DNA from: Rana temporaria
Taxonomy: Eukaryota; Chordata; Amphibia; Anura; Ranidae
DNA length: 64,000 nucleotides
Assembly (NCBI RefSeq): GCF_905171775.1
Contig: NC_053491.1
Span: 299,870,252-299,934,251 of the forward strand
Direction of reading: 5' to 3'
Part shown: piece by piece, positions 43,213-55,020 of the stretch
Layout: every line of letters starts with the position of its first letter
Position numbering within the stretch: the first letter of the stretch is position 1
The notes under the pieces: model-generated
Databases searched by the model: none
What the model was told of the DNA's origin: nothing
The model's input: the letters and a program-made list of their open reading frames with translations, nothing else
Made by a program: the position numbers and the translations under genes

Positions 43213-44510
43213 GTGAAGAAATGGGGGCAGTGAAGAAATGGGGGCAACCAAGAGTGGATCTCTTTGCGAACCAAGAAAATGCACAGATTTCCATGCTTGT
43301 TCTCAATGAACAGGAACGAGTCATCATTGGGGATAGATGCTCTAGTGCACAGTTGGAGATTTCACCTCTGCTACCCCTTCCCTCCATTTCAGCTTATCCC
43401 ACAGGTCATAACAAAAATCCAGAAAGAGGATACAACAGTATTCCTCGTCACTCCCTTCTGGCCCAAAAGGCCTTGGTTTCGTCTCTTCTACAGATGCAAA
43501 TAAAACCATACTGGCACCTGCCGTTGAGACAAGACCTACTCTTACAAGGTCCCCTGCTTCACCAAGAAGTAAAAAGGCTAAAACTCACAGCTTGGCTTCT
43601 GAGGAACAACTCTTCTCAGATAGGTTGGTCGAGACCCTCCTATCCAGCAGAAAGAAGGTTACCAGAACAATATATTACAATGTCTGGAAAGTCTTTAACT
43701 CTTGGTGCACAACATCCGGCAGGTCATTGAAACCAATTTCTTCTATCCTAGAATGCCTGTAAGAAGGAGCTGACAAGGGTCTAGTGGTCAGTACCCTCAA
43801 AGTTTAGCTTGCCGCATTAGGGGTATTTTTGGAAAAATCTAATTCTTCAGAACCCCTAGTGATTAGGTCCTTTTGAAGGCCTCACTCGGTCTAGACCAGT
43901 GGTGATCAAAAACTGTCCATCAAGGGACTTATCAGTTGTTCTACACCTTGACTAGGGAACCTTTCGAACCCATTAACTTAGCCTCCCTAAAATTATTGAT
44001 TTGAAAACAGTTTTTTAGTGGCTATTACAACAGCTCGAAGAATTGGTGAGCTGCAAGCCTTATCGATTAAGGAGCCATTTTTTTCTATTTTTTCAGACTG
44101 AAGTGTAATGAAAACGGATCCTAATTTTCTCAGGAGATACTTTCTACATTTTGTTCTAATCCGTCGGGTAAGAAGGAAGAAGAATTCTATACCCTGGATG
44201 GTAAAAGAACAGTCTTAAGTTACTTGGAAGCTACTAAAGACTGTAGGTGTTCAGACACTTTATTTATTTTATTTTCTGGTAATAAAAAAGGAAAACAAGC
44301 TTCTAGAAGAAACCATTGCCAGATGGTTGAGAATGGCTATCACAAATGCCTATTCATTTGCATGCCAGGAGAGTACAGTATGTATCCGGGCTCACTCTAC
44401 TAGAGCTGCGGTGGTGAGTTGGGCAGAAAAAGTTGGTGCTACCCCTGAACAAATTTGCAAGGCAGCTACACAAGTTTAGCGACCTTTGTCCATCATCATA
44501 GGCTAGACCT
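43213..44510 (+). pseudogene. DIRS RNase H tail and tyrosine recombinase remnant
   Basis: WGQPRVDLFANQENAQ, repeated once at the junction (GAAATGGGGGCAGTGAAGAAATGG), is the RNase H C-terminal tail, so RT and the RNase H core were removed by deletion between ORF1 and here. In another frame come PFWPKRPWFRLFYRCK and HLPLRQDLLLQGPLL, the linker typical of DIRS pol. The recombinase follows in broken frames: RVVETLLSSRKKVTR-like N-terminus near 43620, and AHSTRAAVVSWAEKVGATPE near 44390-44450 with the HxxR active-site pair. Multiple stops. Confidence 0.82.
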
Positions 44511-44589
44511 CATGATGACTGGGGACCAGGCTTTCGTAGGGAAAGTCTTACAGGGTGTTGTCCCACCCTAAATGGGGTAAGTCTTGACT

Positions 44590-44690
44590 ATACTCTCAGG
44601 TACTGTCCTGAAAGACGTTTTGGAAAAATGCAAGTTGGACTTACCGGTAACTTGTTTTCCAATAGGCTTTCAGGACAGCAGTAACCTGCC
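44590..44690. repeat. DIRS internal complementary region
   Basis: ATGCAAGTTGGACTTACCGG and ACTTGTTTTCCAATAGGCTT are the reverse complement of the extreme right end (45135-45180), and the adjoining CTCAGGTACTGTCCTGAAAG resembles the terminal-repeat edge. In DIRS elements this region templates circular DNA formation. Confidence 0.8.
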
Positions 44691-44739
44691 CTTTTTTTAT
44701 GCTATTGCTGCAATACTATGAAATAACTGTCGCTTATGT

Positions 44740-45180
44740 GTTGGGGCCGGAGGTTCTCTACAAACAACTGAGGAAGCAACGTGGAGACCTCCAATTAAAG
44801 TGGTTGTAAACCCAACCACACATCTTGCACCTACAGGTAAGCCTAGGTTAAGGCTTACCTGTAGGTGCCAGAAATCTCCTAAACCTGCACGGTTTAGGAG
44901 ATATTTACAATTGAGACGAGCGCCGATGTCTACGGCAGGCGCACTGAGCGTGCAGTTTTTCTTAATGCCATTAATGGGGTTAATGCCATATTTGCTGTGC
45001 ATACTAGCTCATTATGCCTTTCTCTTGCAGGTTTTTTTTTTTAATTTAAAGTGAAGGGTTTACTTTTCTCTTTAAAGACTTAATTGATGAGGTGTTTCCT
45101 GTAGGAGGAGGAGCCATGATCTTTCAGGTGCTGTCCTGGAAAGCCTATTGGAAAACAAGTTACCGGTAAGTCTAACTTGC
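44740..45180 (-). repeat. Right inverted terminal repeat of the DIRS element, with insert
   Basis: Two pieces, 44740-44798 and 45072-45180, together complement 37545-37650 and extend past it to AACTTGCA at 45180. The MITE at 44799-45071 splits it. Confidence 0.85.
44799..45071. mobile_element. TTAA-targeting MITE, AGTGGTTGTAAACCC type (273 bp)
   Basis: TTAA at 44795-44798 and 45072-45075; the uninterrupted site is known from the left DIRS repeat (GTCTTTAATTGG). Ends AGTGGTTGTAAACCC and GGGTTTACTTTTCTCT are imperfect inverted repeats. Internal palindrome around GTAAGCCTAGGTTAAGGCTTAC. Confidence 0.8.
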
Positions 45181-45279
45181 AATTTTTGAATGACTTAACG
45201 GACTCTTGCACGCAGCGTTTTTACAAAAAAATTAATAAAAATCCTGATTCTTGCAAAAGCATCTAAAAGCTTGTACAAG

Positions 45280-45815
45280 TGTAACGCCCCCTTACTTTGT
45301 TTTGGCACTACGCTAAAGTTAGTGGGGAATGGGAGAGTTATTTTACTCCCATTTATAATTTGCTAAATCTGGGCTGCTGTCATTCCTGAACTGTCCTGTA
45401 GGTCAGTCTGCACTCCAGGGGTGCCGATCCCACCCCTGGGCGACAGTTGGGAGGATTCGCTCAATCCATTCAGCTCATCCAAGTACTAGGCCTGTGGCAG
45501 AGGTCCCTAGAGCCAGGTCTGTGGCAGAGACCTGTTCCTCCCAGCAACCTTAAAGTAGTGCTTCGGCTGCCAGACTCATGGCAGGAGTTTGTCCGGTGGC
45601 ACTTCACCCACTCTGGCTAGAGTGACAACAAACTGTATCTACTACTGAGAGCAGGATTGCTCGCTTCATATCCAGGCCTGATACTGCAAAGTTCTCTATC
45701 GCTTCATCAACCTTTCCTCTCTACCTCATGTTGATCATGTTAGGCCGAGAATAAAGCATTCAGAAAACCTTTATTTGATGACTGGACATTCGCTCACTAA
45801 TCTATTCACCTGGTG
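45280..45815 (+). repeat. Probable solo LTR, TGTAACGCCCC type
   Basis: Starts TGTAACGCCCCCTTACTTTG, has AATAAAGCATTC (poly(A) signal) at about 45751, and is followed by the next element at 45818. The 3' boundary and target duplication are not determined. Confidence 0.5.
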
Positions 45816-45817
45816 AG

Positions 45818-46159
45818 TAGGGATGAACCGAACACCCCCATGTTCGGTTTGCACCACAACCTTTGAACGGACCGAACGTTCGCGCAAACTTTTAGAACCC
45901 CATTGAAGTCTAAGGGACTCGAACGTTCGAATTCAAAAGTGCTAATTTTAAAGGCTAATATGCAAGTTATTGTCGTAAAACGGGTTTGAGAACCCGGGTC
46001 TTGCCCCAGGGAACATGTATCAATGGAAAATTTTTTTTTTTCCTGGAGCAGTGATTTTAATGATGCTTAAAGTGAAAAAAAAAAAAGAAAAAATCCTTTA
46101 AATATCATACCTGCTGGGTGTTACTATAAGAAAAAAGTAATTTAAAACTGCTTGCGGCT
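45818..46159. mobile_element. hAT-like element (family of 10613), cut by a TTAA insertion
   Basis: TAGGGATGAACCGAACACCC and following match 10613-11022 closely. The match stops at CTTGCGGCTTTAA; in the 10613 copy the same place reads CTTGCGACTTTAATG, so the break is exactly a TTAA site. Confidence 0.85.
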
Positions 46160-46419
46160 TTAAAGCGGAGTTCCGGCCACAATTTTAAAAATAAAAACTT
46201 TTTAAATATGAAAACCCCTGTAATACGCAAGCTTAATGTATTCTACTACAGTTAGTCTGTAAACTAAGGTCCGTTTTGTTAGGTTGTTACAGCATTTAGA
46301 CACTTTATAAAACAGAAATTGACTGGGGCCATCTTAAGTGTGGGCATCATGAAGCCAGACTGTATGACTTCCTGGATTTCAGCCTCGCACATGCTCAGTG
46401 CTGTACAAGCAGTGTAATG

Positions 46420-46880
46420 GTTTCAGATCCCTGTGCTGAGTTCCCGGGTCTGCACACCCGCTGTGCCCATTATGAGGGGTTCCCAACATCCCTGTGCTGA
46501 GTTCCCGGGTCTGTACACCCGCTGTGCCCATTATGAGGGGTTCCCACCATTCCTGTGCTGAGTTCCCGGGTCTGTACACCCGCTGTGCCCCATTATGAGG
46601 GGTTCTCACCATCCCTGTGCTGAGTTCCCGGGTCTGTACACCCGCTGTGCCCCATTATGAGGGGTTCCCACCATCCCTGTGCTGAGTTCCCGGGTCTGTA
46701 CACCCGCTGTGCCCATTATGAGGAGTTCCCACCATCCCTGTGCTGAGTTCCCGGGTCTGTACACCCGCTGTGCCCATTATGAGGGGTTCCCACCATCCCT
46801 GTGCTGAGTTCCCGGGTCTGTACACCCGCTGTGCCCATTATGAGGGGTTCCCACCATCCCTGTGCTGAGCTCCTCCTGCT
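46420..46880. repeat. Minisatellite, ~61-bp unit
   Basis: Seven copies of CTGAGTTCCCGGGTCTGTAC followed by ACCCGCTGTGCCCATTATG and AGGGGTTCCCACCATCC, then a (CCCCGCATCGGCCC)n region to 47100. Confidence 0.95.
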
Positions 46881-47189
46881 TCCCCCAGCACAGCACATTG
46901 CCACCATAACATTGCCCACCGTATCGTCTCCGGCACAGCACCCCGCATCGGCCCTGGCACCCCGCATCGGCCCCAGCCCACCGCATCATCCCCAGCACAG
47001 CACCCCGCATCGGCCCCAGCACCCCGCATCGGCCCCACCGCATCGGCCCTGGCACAGCACCCCGCATCGGCCCCGGCACAGCTCCCCGCATCGGCCCCAG
47101 AACCACAACCAGACCCAAATGTCAGGGTACACCAATGCAGATTATCAGTGCCCACCAGTGCATTATCGGTGCCCATTAGTGCGGTGACA

Positions 47190-47570
47190 CCAGTTCATTA
47201 TCTGTGCAGTGGCACCAGTGCCTTATATCAGTGCGGTGACAACATTATTAGTGGCCATCAGTGCGGTGACAACATTATTAGTGCCCATCAGTGCGGTGAC
47301 AACTTTATTAGTGCCCATCAGTGCGGTGACAACATTATTAGTGCCCATCAGTGCGGTGACAACATTATTAGTGCCCATCAGTGCGCTGACAACATTAGTG
47401 CCCATCAGTGCGCTGACAATATTATTAGTGCCCATCAGTGCGCTGACAATATTATTTGTGCCCATCAGTGCGGTGACAACATCATTAGTGCCCATCAGTG
47501 CGGTGACAACATCATTAGTGCCCATCAGTGCGGTGACAACATTAGTGCGGTGACAACATTGGTGCAGTGA
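47190..47570. repeat. Minisatellite, 30-bp unit
   Basis: About eleven copies of GCGGTGACAACATTATTAG followed by TGCCCATCAGT. Confidence 0.96.
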
Positions 47571-48194
47571 CATTGGTGCGGTGACAACATTATTAGTGCC
47601 CAGTGCGGAGTGGGTGGAGGTACAGATGATCAGGCATACAGAGCGGATCTCTGATAGGTCTGTATGTGAGTACACTGATCGTAGTACAGCCCCGCCTCCC
47701 TGCACTAGAATTGTAACACACAGTGCAGAGCGCGCTGTTTCAATGTACAGGGAGGCGGGGCTGTACTACGAGCGGTGCTCTCAGATACAGATCCGCTCTG
47801 TCTGATGATCTGTATCTCCGGAGACAGACGGCAGGCGGGCGGGTGGTGGAGGGGGGAGGATGGGGGCGGTGCTAGGATGGGGGAGGAGTTAGAGAGGGAG
47901 AAGAGGAAGGACACCACCTCTATGGGCGGCACTGCCCTCCCGCCCCCCGAGATGTTCAACTACGGCTGCGATGTTGAGGCCAGCCTCCTGGGATTGATGA
48001 CACACATCTCCCAGGAGGCATAGCAGCGCTAGATGCGGCGGGGAGGCCATTCCGCCGCGGCGGGGGAAAGAGACTCACACCAAGAAAACCGTGAGTTTTT
48101 AAAAGACAAAAAAAAAACATCCCAAATGTATTTAAGGGGGCAGTGTAAAAACGAATGCAGATAAGTTGAAAAATAGGGTGGAACTCCGCTTTAA

Positions 48195-49190
48195 CCACTT
48201 GAGACCGGGAGGACGTCCTGGGACATCCTCGGCTTTGTGCGGTGATATCTGAATGATGCCGGCGATTCTGTGCACCAGAAGAACGATCAAAGCGGCGGTT
48301 CCGCCGCTCGATCGTTCTTCTAGGCAGCGGGAGGGGACGTCCCCCCCCCCCCCCATCTGGTGCTTCTCCGGGCTCTCCCGTGCCATCGGGGGCCCGGAGA
48401 GCGAATCGGCAGGTGCTCGTTGGTGAACCATAAAGATGACTGGTGACCAGACGGTCAGTCATCTCTATGACCGTCGGAGGACCGGGCGCGACGTTATGAC
48501 GTCACGCCCGGTACCCGAAAGTAAACAAAGCCGCTATCGCGGCTGTCGGCATGTAATTTTTTTTTTTTCACCGATTTCATGCTTGTAAGCCTGTAGGAGA
48601 GATGTGGGGTCTTAATGACCCCACATCTCTCCATAAAGAGGACCTGTCACAGTGAGTCTTATTACAAGGGATGCTTACATTCCTTGTAATAGGAATAAAA
48701 GTGATCAAAAAAAAAATGTAAAAAAAAGTGTAAAAAATAAATAAAAAAAAATAAATAAATTTAAAACGTCCCGGTCGCTCGCGTGCAGAAGCGAACGCAC
48801 ATGCAAGTCCCGCCCACATATGTAAACACCGTTCAAATCCCACATGTGAGGTATCATCGTGTGCGTTAGAGCGTGTGCAACAATTCTAGCACTAGACCTC
48901 CTCTGTAACTCAAATAGTAACCTGTAAAAAAAATTAAAGCGTCGCCTATGGAAATTTTAAGTACCGAAGTTTGGCGCCATTCCATGAGTGTGCGCAATTT
49001 TAAAGCGTGACATGTTGGGTATCTATTTATTCGGCATAACATAATCTTTCACATTATACAAAAAAATTGGGCTAACTTTACTGGTTTGTTATTTTTTAAC
49101 TCATGAAAAAAAAAAGGCGTTTGAAAAATTATTGCGCAAATACTGTGCGAGAAAAAAGTTGCAATGACTGCCATTTTATTCCCTAGGGTG
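48195..49190 (+). mobile_element. TTAA-targeting repeat, related family, abutting the previous element
   Basis: Starts CCACTTGAGACCGGGAGG directly after the TTAA shared with the 46164 element. Contains GACGTTATGACGTCACGCCC, a GTGGGGTCTTAATGACCCCAC hairpin and ATTACAAGGGATGCTTACAT. The right end is not resolved. Confidence 0.65.
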
Positions 49191-49568
49191 TCTGCTTGTG
49201 GCATAATTTGAAATGGGTTGTGACGAGTGCAACATCTTTTGGAGTTTATAAATCGCTTGGTTTAAATTCCTTTCTGGTGAGTGTGAACCCCGAAGGGGGA
49301 GTGTTTGTCCCACGAGGTGGATTTGGATTTTACGGTGGAAGGTGCACGCTGTCCTCTCCACTAGGATCCACTAGGATCACCCATAGACACTTTTCTTTAT
49401 TGTTTTGCACTCTATCAGCCATCTTAATCATCACTGTGGAGTTGGTCATATACTTTTTGCCACATTTATTTACCAACATCAGCGCTGTTTTGGTATAGGA
49501 CTTGACACTACTTGGTCTATAGCATTTTTATCCATATATATATATATATATATATAAAATATTGGGGG
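49191..49568. other. Unassigned, ends in (AT)n
   Basis: Words such as TTTATTGTTTTGCACTC and CATTTATTTACCAACATC recall Penelope arm sequence but no pairing arm is visible. (AT)n at 49536-49556. Confidence 0.3.
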
Positions 49569-50149
49569 TGTTTAGCTCAAGTGGGATATGCGATTTTAAG
49601 AGATTTACACCAGTCAGGAACTATGTTTAAGGGCTTGTTGGCCCACTTTTATTGAAAAGGCAAAAATAAACAAAATCCAAACATAGGTTTCCCACGCAGG
49701 GGGTTTTCACTGTCCACACAGAACGGTACCTTCAGCCTCCTGGCTTACACATGCAAAAGAAAATACAGAGCCACCTGGCTCTTGTCAGCAGTAGCACAAC
49801 CGCTCGGGCTCCAGCATGGAGCTCTCCTGACTCCTGTCAGCAACCTTAGACTCAGGTCTCTGTGGTTTCACAGTGCACCCCTGCACTCTCCAGCTACTTC
49901 CCAGTGCACACCTGCACTCTCTGAGTTCTCCCTTGCAAGCCTGGACTCCTCGGGAGGGTGGAGCCCAGAATGCTGGTCCTGAGTCTCCTATCAGGGCCAC
50001 ACACACCTGCACAATAAAGCCTGAACCCAGGACTGGGGATTTTATTAACAATTGAGGAAACTGGAATGCCAGTTTCCTCTGTAAAATGCAAGCTCCCTGG
50101 AGCCCCTCAACCAGTCCAGTTGAAAACCCTGGGTCACCACACTACTACA
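49569..50149 (-). repeat. Putative 3' LTR
   Basis: On the minus strand it begins TGTAGTAGTGTGGTGACCC at 50149, right after the purine tract, and may end near 49569 (TGTTTAGC on the plus strand). The outer edge is approximate. Confidence 0.55.
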
Positions 50150-50170
50150 TATCTCCCCCCCCCCTTGTTT
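50150..50170 (-). other. Polypurine tract
   Basis: Minus strand AAACAAGGGGGGGGGGAGATA adjoins the LTR start, as expected for plus-strand priming of reverse transcription. Confidence 0.7.
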
Positions 50171-51553
50171 CGACCCCGAACACCAGCACACGTCATCAGG
50201 GTTGGGACACATCTGTGCCGGCTGTCAGCCGCATAGGCCCAACCCTTTTTCCGGGTGCGCTTCCAAAAGTGATGGCTTTCTATTTCTCTTGGACCTATCC
50301 TAGCCACCTTATCAATAGGGAGTTTACTACTCCTGGCACCTTTTTGCACCCCAGGCTGATTTCTGAGCTTTGAGGGTCTGATACCATTAAGATTACCAAG
50401 GGCTCCCTCAATTTCCGATAGACCACCCCCTTTCCATTTATTTAATTTGGAAGGGATCAGATTTTTAAACCCTTGTTTAACAATAAGCGGGGGCTCTTTT
50501 ATTGGGGCGACACTGGTCCCTCTCTGAGCTCTATGTACGGGCACCCCCTTACTGTCCAAACTTGGCGTCACTTGTTTCCCCATGAACACTGCATGCTTCA
50601 TTCTGTCAGTTTCATCACTAACACCCTCATAAGACTGCGGCCTCGTCGTAGTCTCCTTCTGAAGGACATCCTGACTGTCTCGCCACTCTGAGGTTTCTAA
50701 GTCATATGACACCTTGCTAAGCTTTGGGCTATTTCCCTCCAACCATTGTTTACCAGGATGCTTCTCAGATCCTAGAAGTTCCTCGAACCTCAGGAAACCT
50801 TCCCCAGAATTAGCCTTCTGAACCTGTAGGGGGCCTTATTCTGCTTTACCTTTTACCTCTGTGTCAAACCTATCATTTCCTGTCTCACTATAATTTTCAG
50901 AATTTTCTACAACCAGATCAACTTGACCAAGACCATCAGGTCTACCATTATTTTTGTTGTCACCCATGGTAACCAAACCATCAAAAATCGCCAACATGCA
51001 TTTTTCATCATGGTCAGAAATATCAATGCATTTGTCATATTTCACTTCCATGTTTGGCAGGGCAGTGTCTGGACCCAGCGGAGTGGCCATTTTTGGCAGC
51101 TTCAGTATACGCAAACTCCATTGGCATGAGATCCTCTGCCAGAAACTGTCCTGACCACTGAACATCATCGCATAACACAACATTTGGACCTTTGACTACA
51201 ATCACTTAATTTATTGCTGTGCCATCTGGCACTTCCATCAACACCAGCTCATTTGGCGCGGCATCATCCATTACCATATCATTAGGCCCTTTGTGGATCA
51301 CAGACATGATCTCCTCTGTGAGTTTGACATTGCTTGGCGCTTCCATCTCGTGAGCAACATCATCTGCAGCAGCAAATGCACCATTGCATACAAGTTGCTC
51401 TGCAGGTCCTTCAACTGGCACTGCAGAAATCATGTCTGCTCCACTTTTACCAACAGAGGCCTTTTCCAACAAAGCCAACAGGCTTTTTGCCCATCTGTCC
51501 CAGTCTGTTATCTCTGCGCTACCAGAGGGACAGAGTGGCTCAGTAACAGACAC
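50171..51553 (-). pseudogene. Unknown C-terminal coding region of the LTR element
   Basis: Open stretches 51206-51553, 50836-51183 and 50134-50742 are separated by stops. Composition is acidic and low in hydrophobics (DMVMDDAAPNELVLMEVPDG; ENSENYSETGNDRFD), ending in a basic tail (WKRTRKKGWAYAADSRHRC). At 51541-51553 the duplicated target encodes SVTE, and the frame carries on across the Penelope insert to 57715. No fold recognised. Confidence 0.5.
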
Positions 51554-53335
51554 TTGATAATGGGGAGGGTAGTGCTGCGCTAATCAGTGGTGAATGGATA
51601 GGTGAATAAGCAGGTGGGGGAAGGGAATGAAAATTTGTATAAATGAAATGAGGAGCAATATAGCCCAAATGGCATCAGCATAAAAATAAATTTAAAATGA
51701 TCAGTGAACAATAACAGTACTGGTGCAAATCATATGACTCCACAGGTTCCTCTTAATGTGATGAAATACACTATAAATAAAGTGATAAGTGGTGCAAAAA
51801 ATTCCCAAGTAACTGTGCTAGGTGGCACTCCTATACTGGTGATAAACAATCCATCAACAGGGCTTGAAAAATATCAGCAAAAAATAAATATAAATAAAAT
51901 TTCAAAAGTCCAAGAAGCAAAAGTGCAAGTGTGGGTCCGCAATATGAAGTGGAAGGGGAATGGGTATCCAGTGATCCTTTTAGGGTAAGTAAGGATGTCC
52001 CCTTACCTTACTGCTGTAAGGTAACAGCATATAGATCCAACCACATTAGATGGTTCTCTCGATGGGCTCTGATCCAACAACGGCAGGTCCTCCTTGGAGT
52101 TCTCGTCCCAGATTGGTCAGTTTCTCGCCCCAAAGAAATAAAGCATCGATGGTGTGATACCGTTTTAAAATTTTAATTCTCAGAGATAATAGACAGGGGT
52201 ACTCACATAATCTAAAATACAATTGAGCATGTAAAAAGAGGGGCAATCTGTCGCCAACGTCACCTCCGATACCTCTCAGTGGACTCATGCGCATTCGTCA
52301 CTATCATGTGACTTCCTCAGGAGTAGTGAGAGGCATAAAGGAGATCTTTTATAGGGTGACTTGTTTAGTAGGCTGTCAGTAAACTCAGCTGTTTGTCATG
52401 CAAGAAATGCAGCTGCAGCCATTTTCCCGTAGTCTGCTGGCATTTAATAATAAAATCAAAATATCCCGCCCAGCATGTAAAATATTTAAATTAATAGCAT
52501 TCAGATGATGGGTGACAGGCATGGCATCTCATTTATATGGTTAAAATTAAGAAACTTCGGACAGGGGACGAAAACCACGGAGGGAACAGACACAGAAGTC
52601 CCATTGTATCATCATAGCATTCTGTGTTGACAGTGCACAGCGTTCCGCCGGAAGTCCGGCAGCCGCCATTTTGTTGTAGCTCAAAAGACGCCCCCAGCAT
52701 CTCACAGAGCGCTGGGGATGCATCTTTCAAATTGAGCCATTCTGTCTGTTGTCTGGTCGGGAGCCTGCACGGGGCCCCCCGACCTCGGCCAGCATCACAA
52801 ATCGGGCTTCCAACACGTATCGGCGGCGTCCGTCAAAACGAGCGCCGACGGAAGTGGAGCCGCGGCCACCTTGCAGCCACCGGAAGTGGAGCCGCGGCCA
52901 TTTTTTTTAAGCCAATGATTATTAAAATGGTAATACACGGCATCCTCAAAAGGGAGCATTCGAGAAAGCCATTCAGAAGCATAGGAGAAAAAAATTTATA
53001 TATACATAATCACTCATAATGCACCAAGAGGGTTGAGGCTCGATTGATATTATATTATATATTAAAAATATTGAGAGCCAAAATTATTTGTTAAAAAAAA
53101 ATATATATATGTTAAAAAATATAAAAGGTTTAAATGAATATATGTCGACATAATTTTTTCATTAAATGGATATGCCACATAAGGTTAAAAAAACGTAGAT
53201 GACGTGTGCGAACAGATCCACATATAAAAATTAAAAACAATCTACGTCATCAATATTGGATAGCGAAAAAAGAGAACAGAGAGGGTAAGTAAAGCAAGAA
53301 ATAAATCGAAATATAAAGTCTTATCGGTCACTTAA
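51554..53335 (+). repeat. Left inverted arm (~1.78 kb)
   Basis: TGATAATGGGGAGGGTAGTG through AAATCGAAATATAAAGTCTT. Contains GACTTCCTCAGGAGTAGTG, the GCAGCCGCCATTTTGTTGT region and a low-complexity AT part. Confidence 0.95.
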
Positions 53336-53580
53336 AAAGCAATTAAGAACAAAATCTATGTTAAGACCTCGAGGAGCAAAAGTATCCAAAGTAAATATCC
53401 AGCGAGATTCTAACTGGCTCAATGTTCTAACTTTATGCCCGCCTCGCCAGTGTCTCACATAGGGCTCTATGCCCCAAAATTTAAGATGTGTCGGATCTTT
53501 ATTGTGGTGGGTAAGAAAGTGTCTTGATACACTATGTTTATCAAAACCTTTAAGGATGTTTTGGACATGTTCTTTTATAC
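53321..53580 (-). pseudogene. Penelope GIY-YIG endonuclease, C-terminal end
   Basis: Reads IKEHVQNILKGFDKHSVSRH, FLTHHNKDPTHLKFWGIEP, RHWRGGHKVRTLSQLESRWI and a stop at 53321. This matches the C-terminus of the other Penelope copy (LSRHFDRCHNRDPSSLKVWG). The first half of the nuclease is at 55631-55790 on the far side of the hAT insert; TTTTATAC at the junction is the duplicated target. Confidence 0.9.
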
Positions 53581-53864
53581 CAGGGGTGGGCAATTATTTT
53601 TTCAATGGGGCCACATGAGAAACTAAAAATATTTTGGAGGGCCGGGCCAAAAGGCTAAACTCAATACTGCATAAAATCAATTGTATTTCTTTATAAAAAG
53701 CAGTAAATATCATTGTTGGACAACTGGTACGAGTACTTGTTATAGTTAAACAATGAAAAAGTGAGGTTGCCTTACAAGAAAAAAAAATTTATTAAACAAT
53801 TTCCCAAAACAATGAACATTTTTCACCATTTGTGACTCATATTAGTGAAAATTATGGTTTATGT

Positions 53865-54093
53865 ATGTCTTATTGTCTTAGTGATTGATTCACATCACAA
53901 CTTCATTGATAGCTTTTTTTCGTATGATTTTTTTGTATGATTTTTAGTTTTGCTCATTACTGCCACACACGTGCAATGCATGGCTGCATGTGTGTGGCAG
54001 TGATGAGCAAAAGCAAAAATCATACAAAAAATAAGGGTCCAATTTTCAAATCAATGAAGTTGTGATGTTAATCAATCACTAAGACATACATAA
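53865..54093. repeat. Palindrome inside the hAT element
   Basis: TTATGTATGTCTTATTGTCT and AGTTTTGCTCATTACTGCC on the left are complemented by GGCAGTGATGAGCAAAAGC and AAGACATACATAAACC on the right, with loop near GCAATGCATGGC. Confidence 0.85.
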
Positions 54094-54648
54094 ACCAGTG
54101 TGCCATCAATTGCTGCCAGTGTGCCATCAATTGCTGTCAGTGTGCCACCAGTGTGCCATCAATTGCTGCCAGTGTGCCATCAATTGCTGCCAGTGTGCCA
54201 TCAATTGCTGCCAGTGTGCCACCAATTGCTGCCAGTGTGCCACCAGTGTGCCATCAATTGCTGCCAGTGAGCCATCAATTGCTGCCAGTGTGCCATCAAT
54301 TGCTGCCATTGTGCCATCAATTGCTGCCAGTGTGCCATCAATTGCTGCCAGTGTGCCACCAGTGTGCCATCAATTGCTGCCATTGTGCCATCAATTGCTG
54401 CCAGTGTGCCATCAATTGCTGCCAGTGTGCCACCAATTGCTGCCAGTGTGCCACCAGTGTGCCATCAATTGCTGCCAGTGTGCCATCAATTGCTGCCAGT
54501 GTGCCACCAGTGTGCCATCAATTGCTGCCAGTGTGCCACCAATTGCTGCCAGTGTGCCACCAGTGTGCCATCAATTGCTGCCAGTGTGCCATCAATTGCT
54601 GCCAGTGTGCCACCAGTGTGCCATCAATTGCTGCCAGTGTGCCACCAG
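54094..54648. repeat. Minisatellite, 21-bp unit with 12-bp variant
   Basis: About 25 units of GCCATCAATTGCTGCCAGTGT, with short GCCACCAGTGT units at intervals. Open frames on both strands are artefacts. Confidence 0.97.
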
Positions 54649-55020
54649 TTTTTTTTTTTTAAGTTTATTTTCATACATTTTTCTCAGTTGTACCTTATCC
54701 TCTTAATTTGTCTCCTTTTCCCACTCATTTCTTCCTTTTTTCCTATTCTCATTTCTCTATCATCTTTTTATTTTTCACTCGTATTTTTCTCTTATTTTCC
54801 TCTGCTTTTCTGTTTTCCTTATTTTTCTCTTTATATAGTCCCCTTTTTTTTCTATCTGTTCTTCCCTCTTCTTCCCCCTTTCTTATCTCCTTTTTGCCAG
54901 TGCCACCATTCATCTTTATCGATTTACACTTTCCTGTCTCCTCCTCCATTACCCCCTTTCTCATTTACCTGTTTTGCTTCTTCTGTGTCTCCTTTACTTG
55001 TCTCCCGATCTGATGGCTTC
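54649..55020. repeat. Pyrimidine-rich tract
   Basis: T/C-rich for 370 bp on the plus strand (TTTTCTCTTATTTTCCTCTG). The Phe/Leu-rich open frame looks like a membrane protein but is low-complexity sequence. Confidence 0.85.

Larger units (their letters stand above)
37545..45180 (+). mobile_element. DIRS-type tyrosine-recombinase retrotransposon, defective
   Basis: Terminal inverted repeats (37545-37650; 44740-45180 with an insert), an internal complementary region just inside the right end (44590-44690), a gag-like ORF, an RNase H tail and a tyrosine-recombinase remnant. The RT and most of RNase H are deleted. Nested inside are an L2-like LINE, a repeat at 42426-42830 and a TTAA MITE at 44799. 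DIRS elements make circular DNA and integrate by recombinase, so no target duplication is expected or seen. Confidence 0.88.
46164..48190. mobile_element. TTAA-targeting element, AGCGGAGTTCC ends (2.0 kb)
   Basis: TTAA at 46160-46163 and 48191-48194. Ends AGCGGAGTTCCGGCC and GGTGGAACTCCGCT are inverted. It holds two tandem arrays and a hairpin pair CAGCCCCGCCTCCC and GGGAGGCGGGGCTG at 47688 and 47750. No transposase. Confidence 0.85.

Noticed and set aside
46777..47705. Repetitive open frames of 110-160 codons on both strands
   Set aside because: Artefacts of the 61-bp and 30-bp minisatellites; several overlapping frames are open at once.
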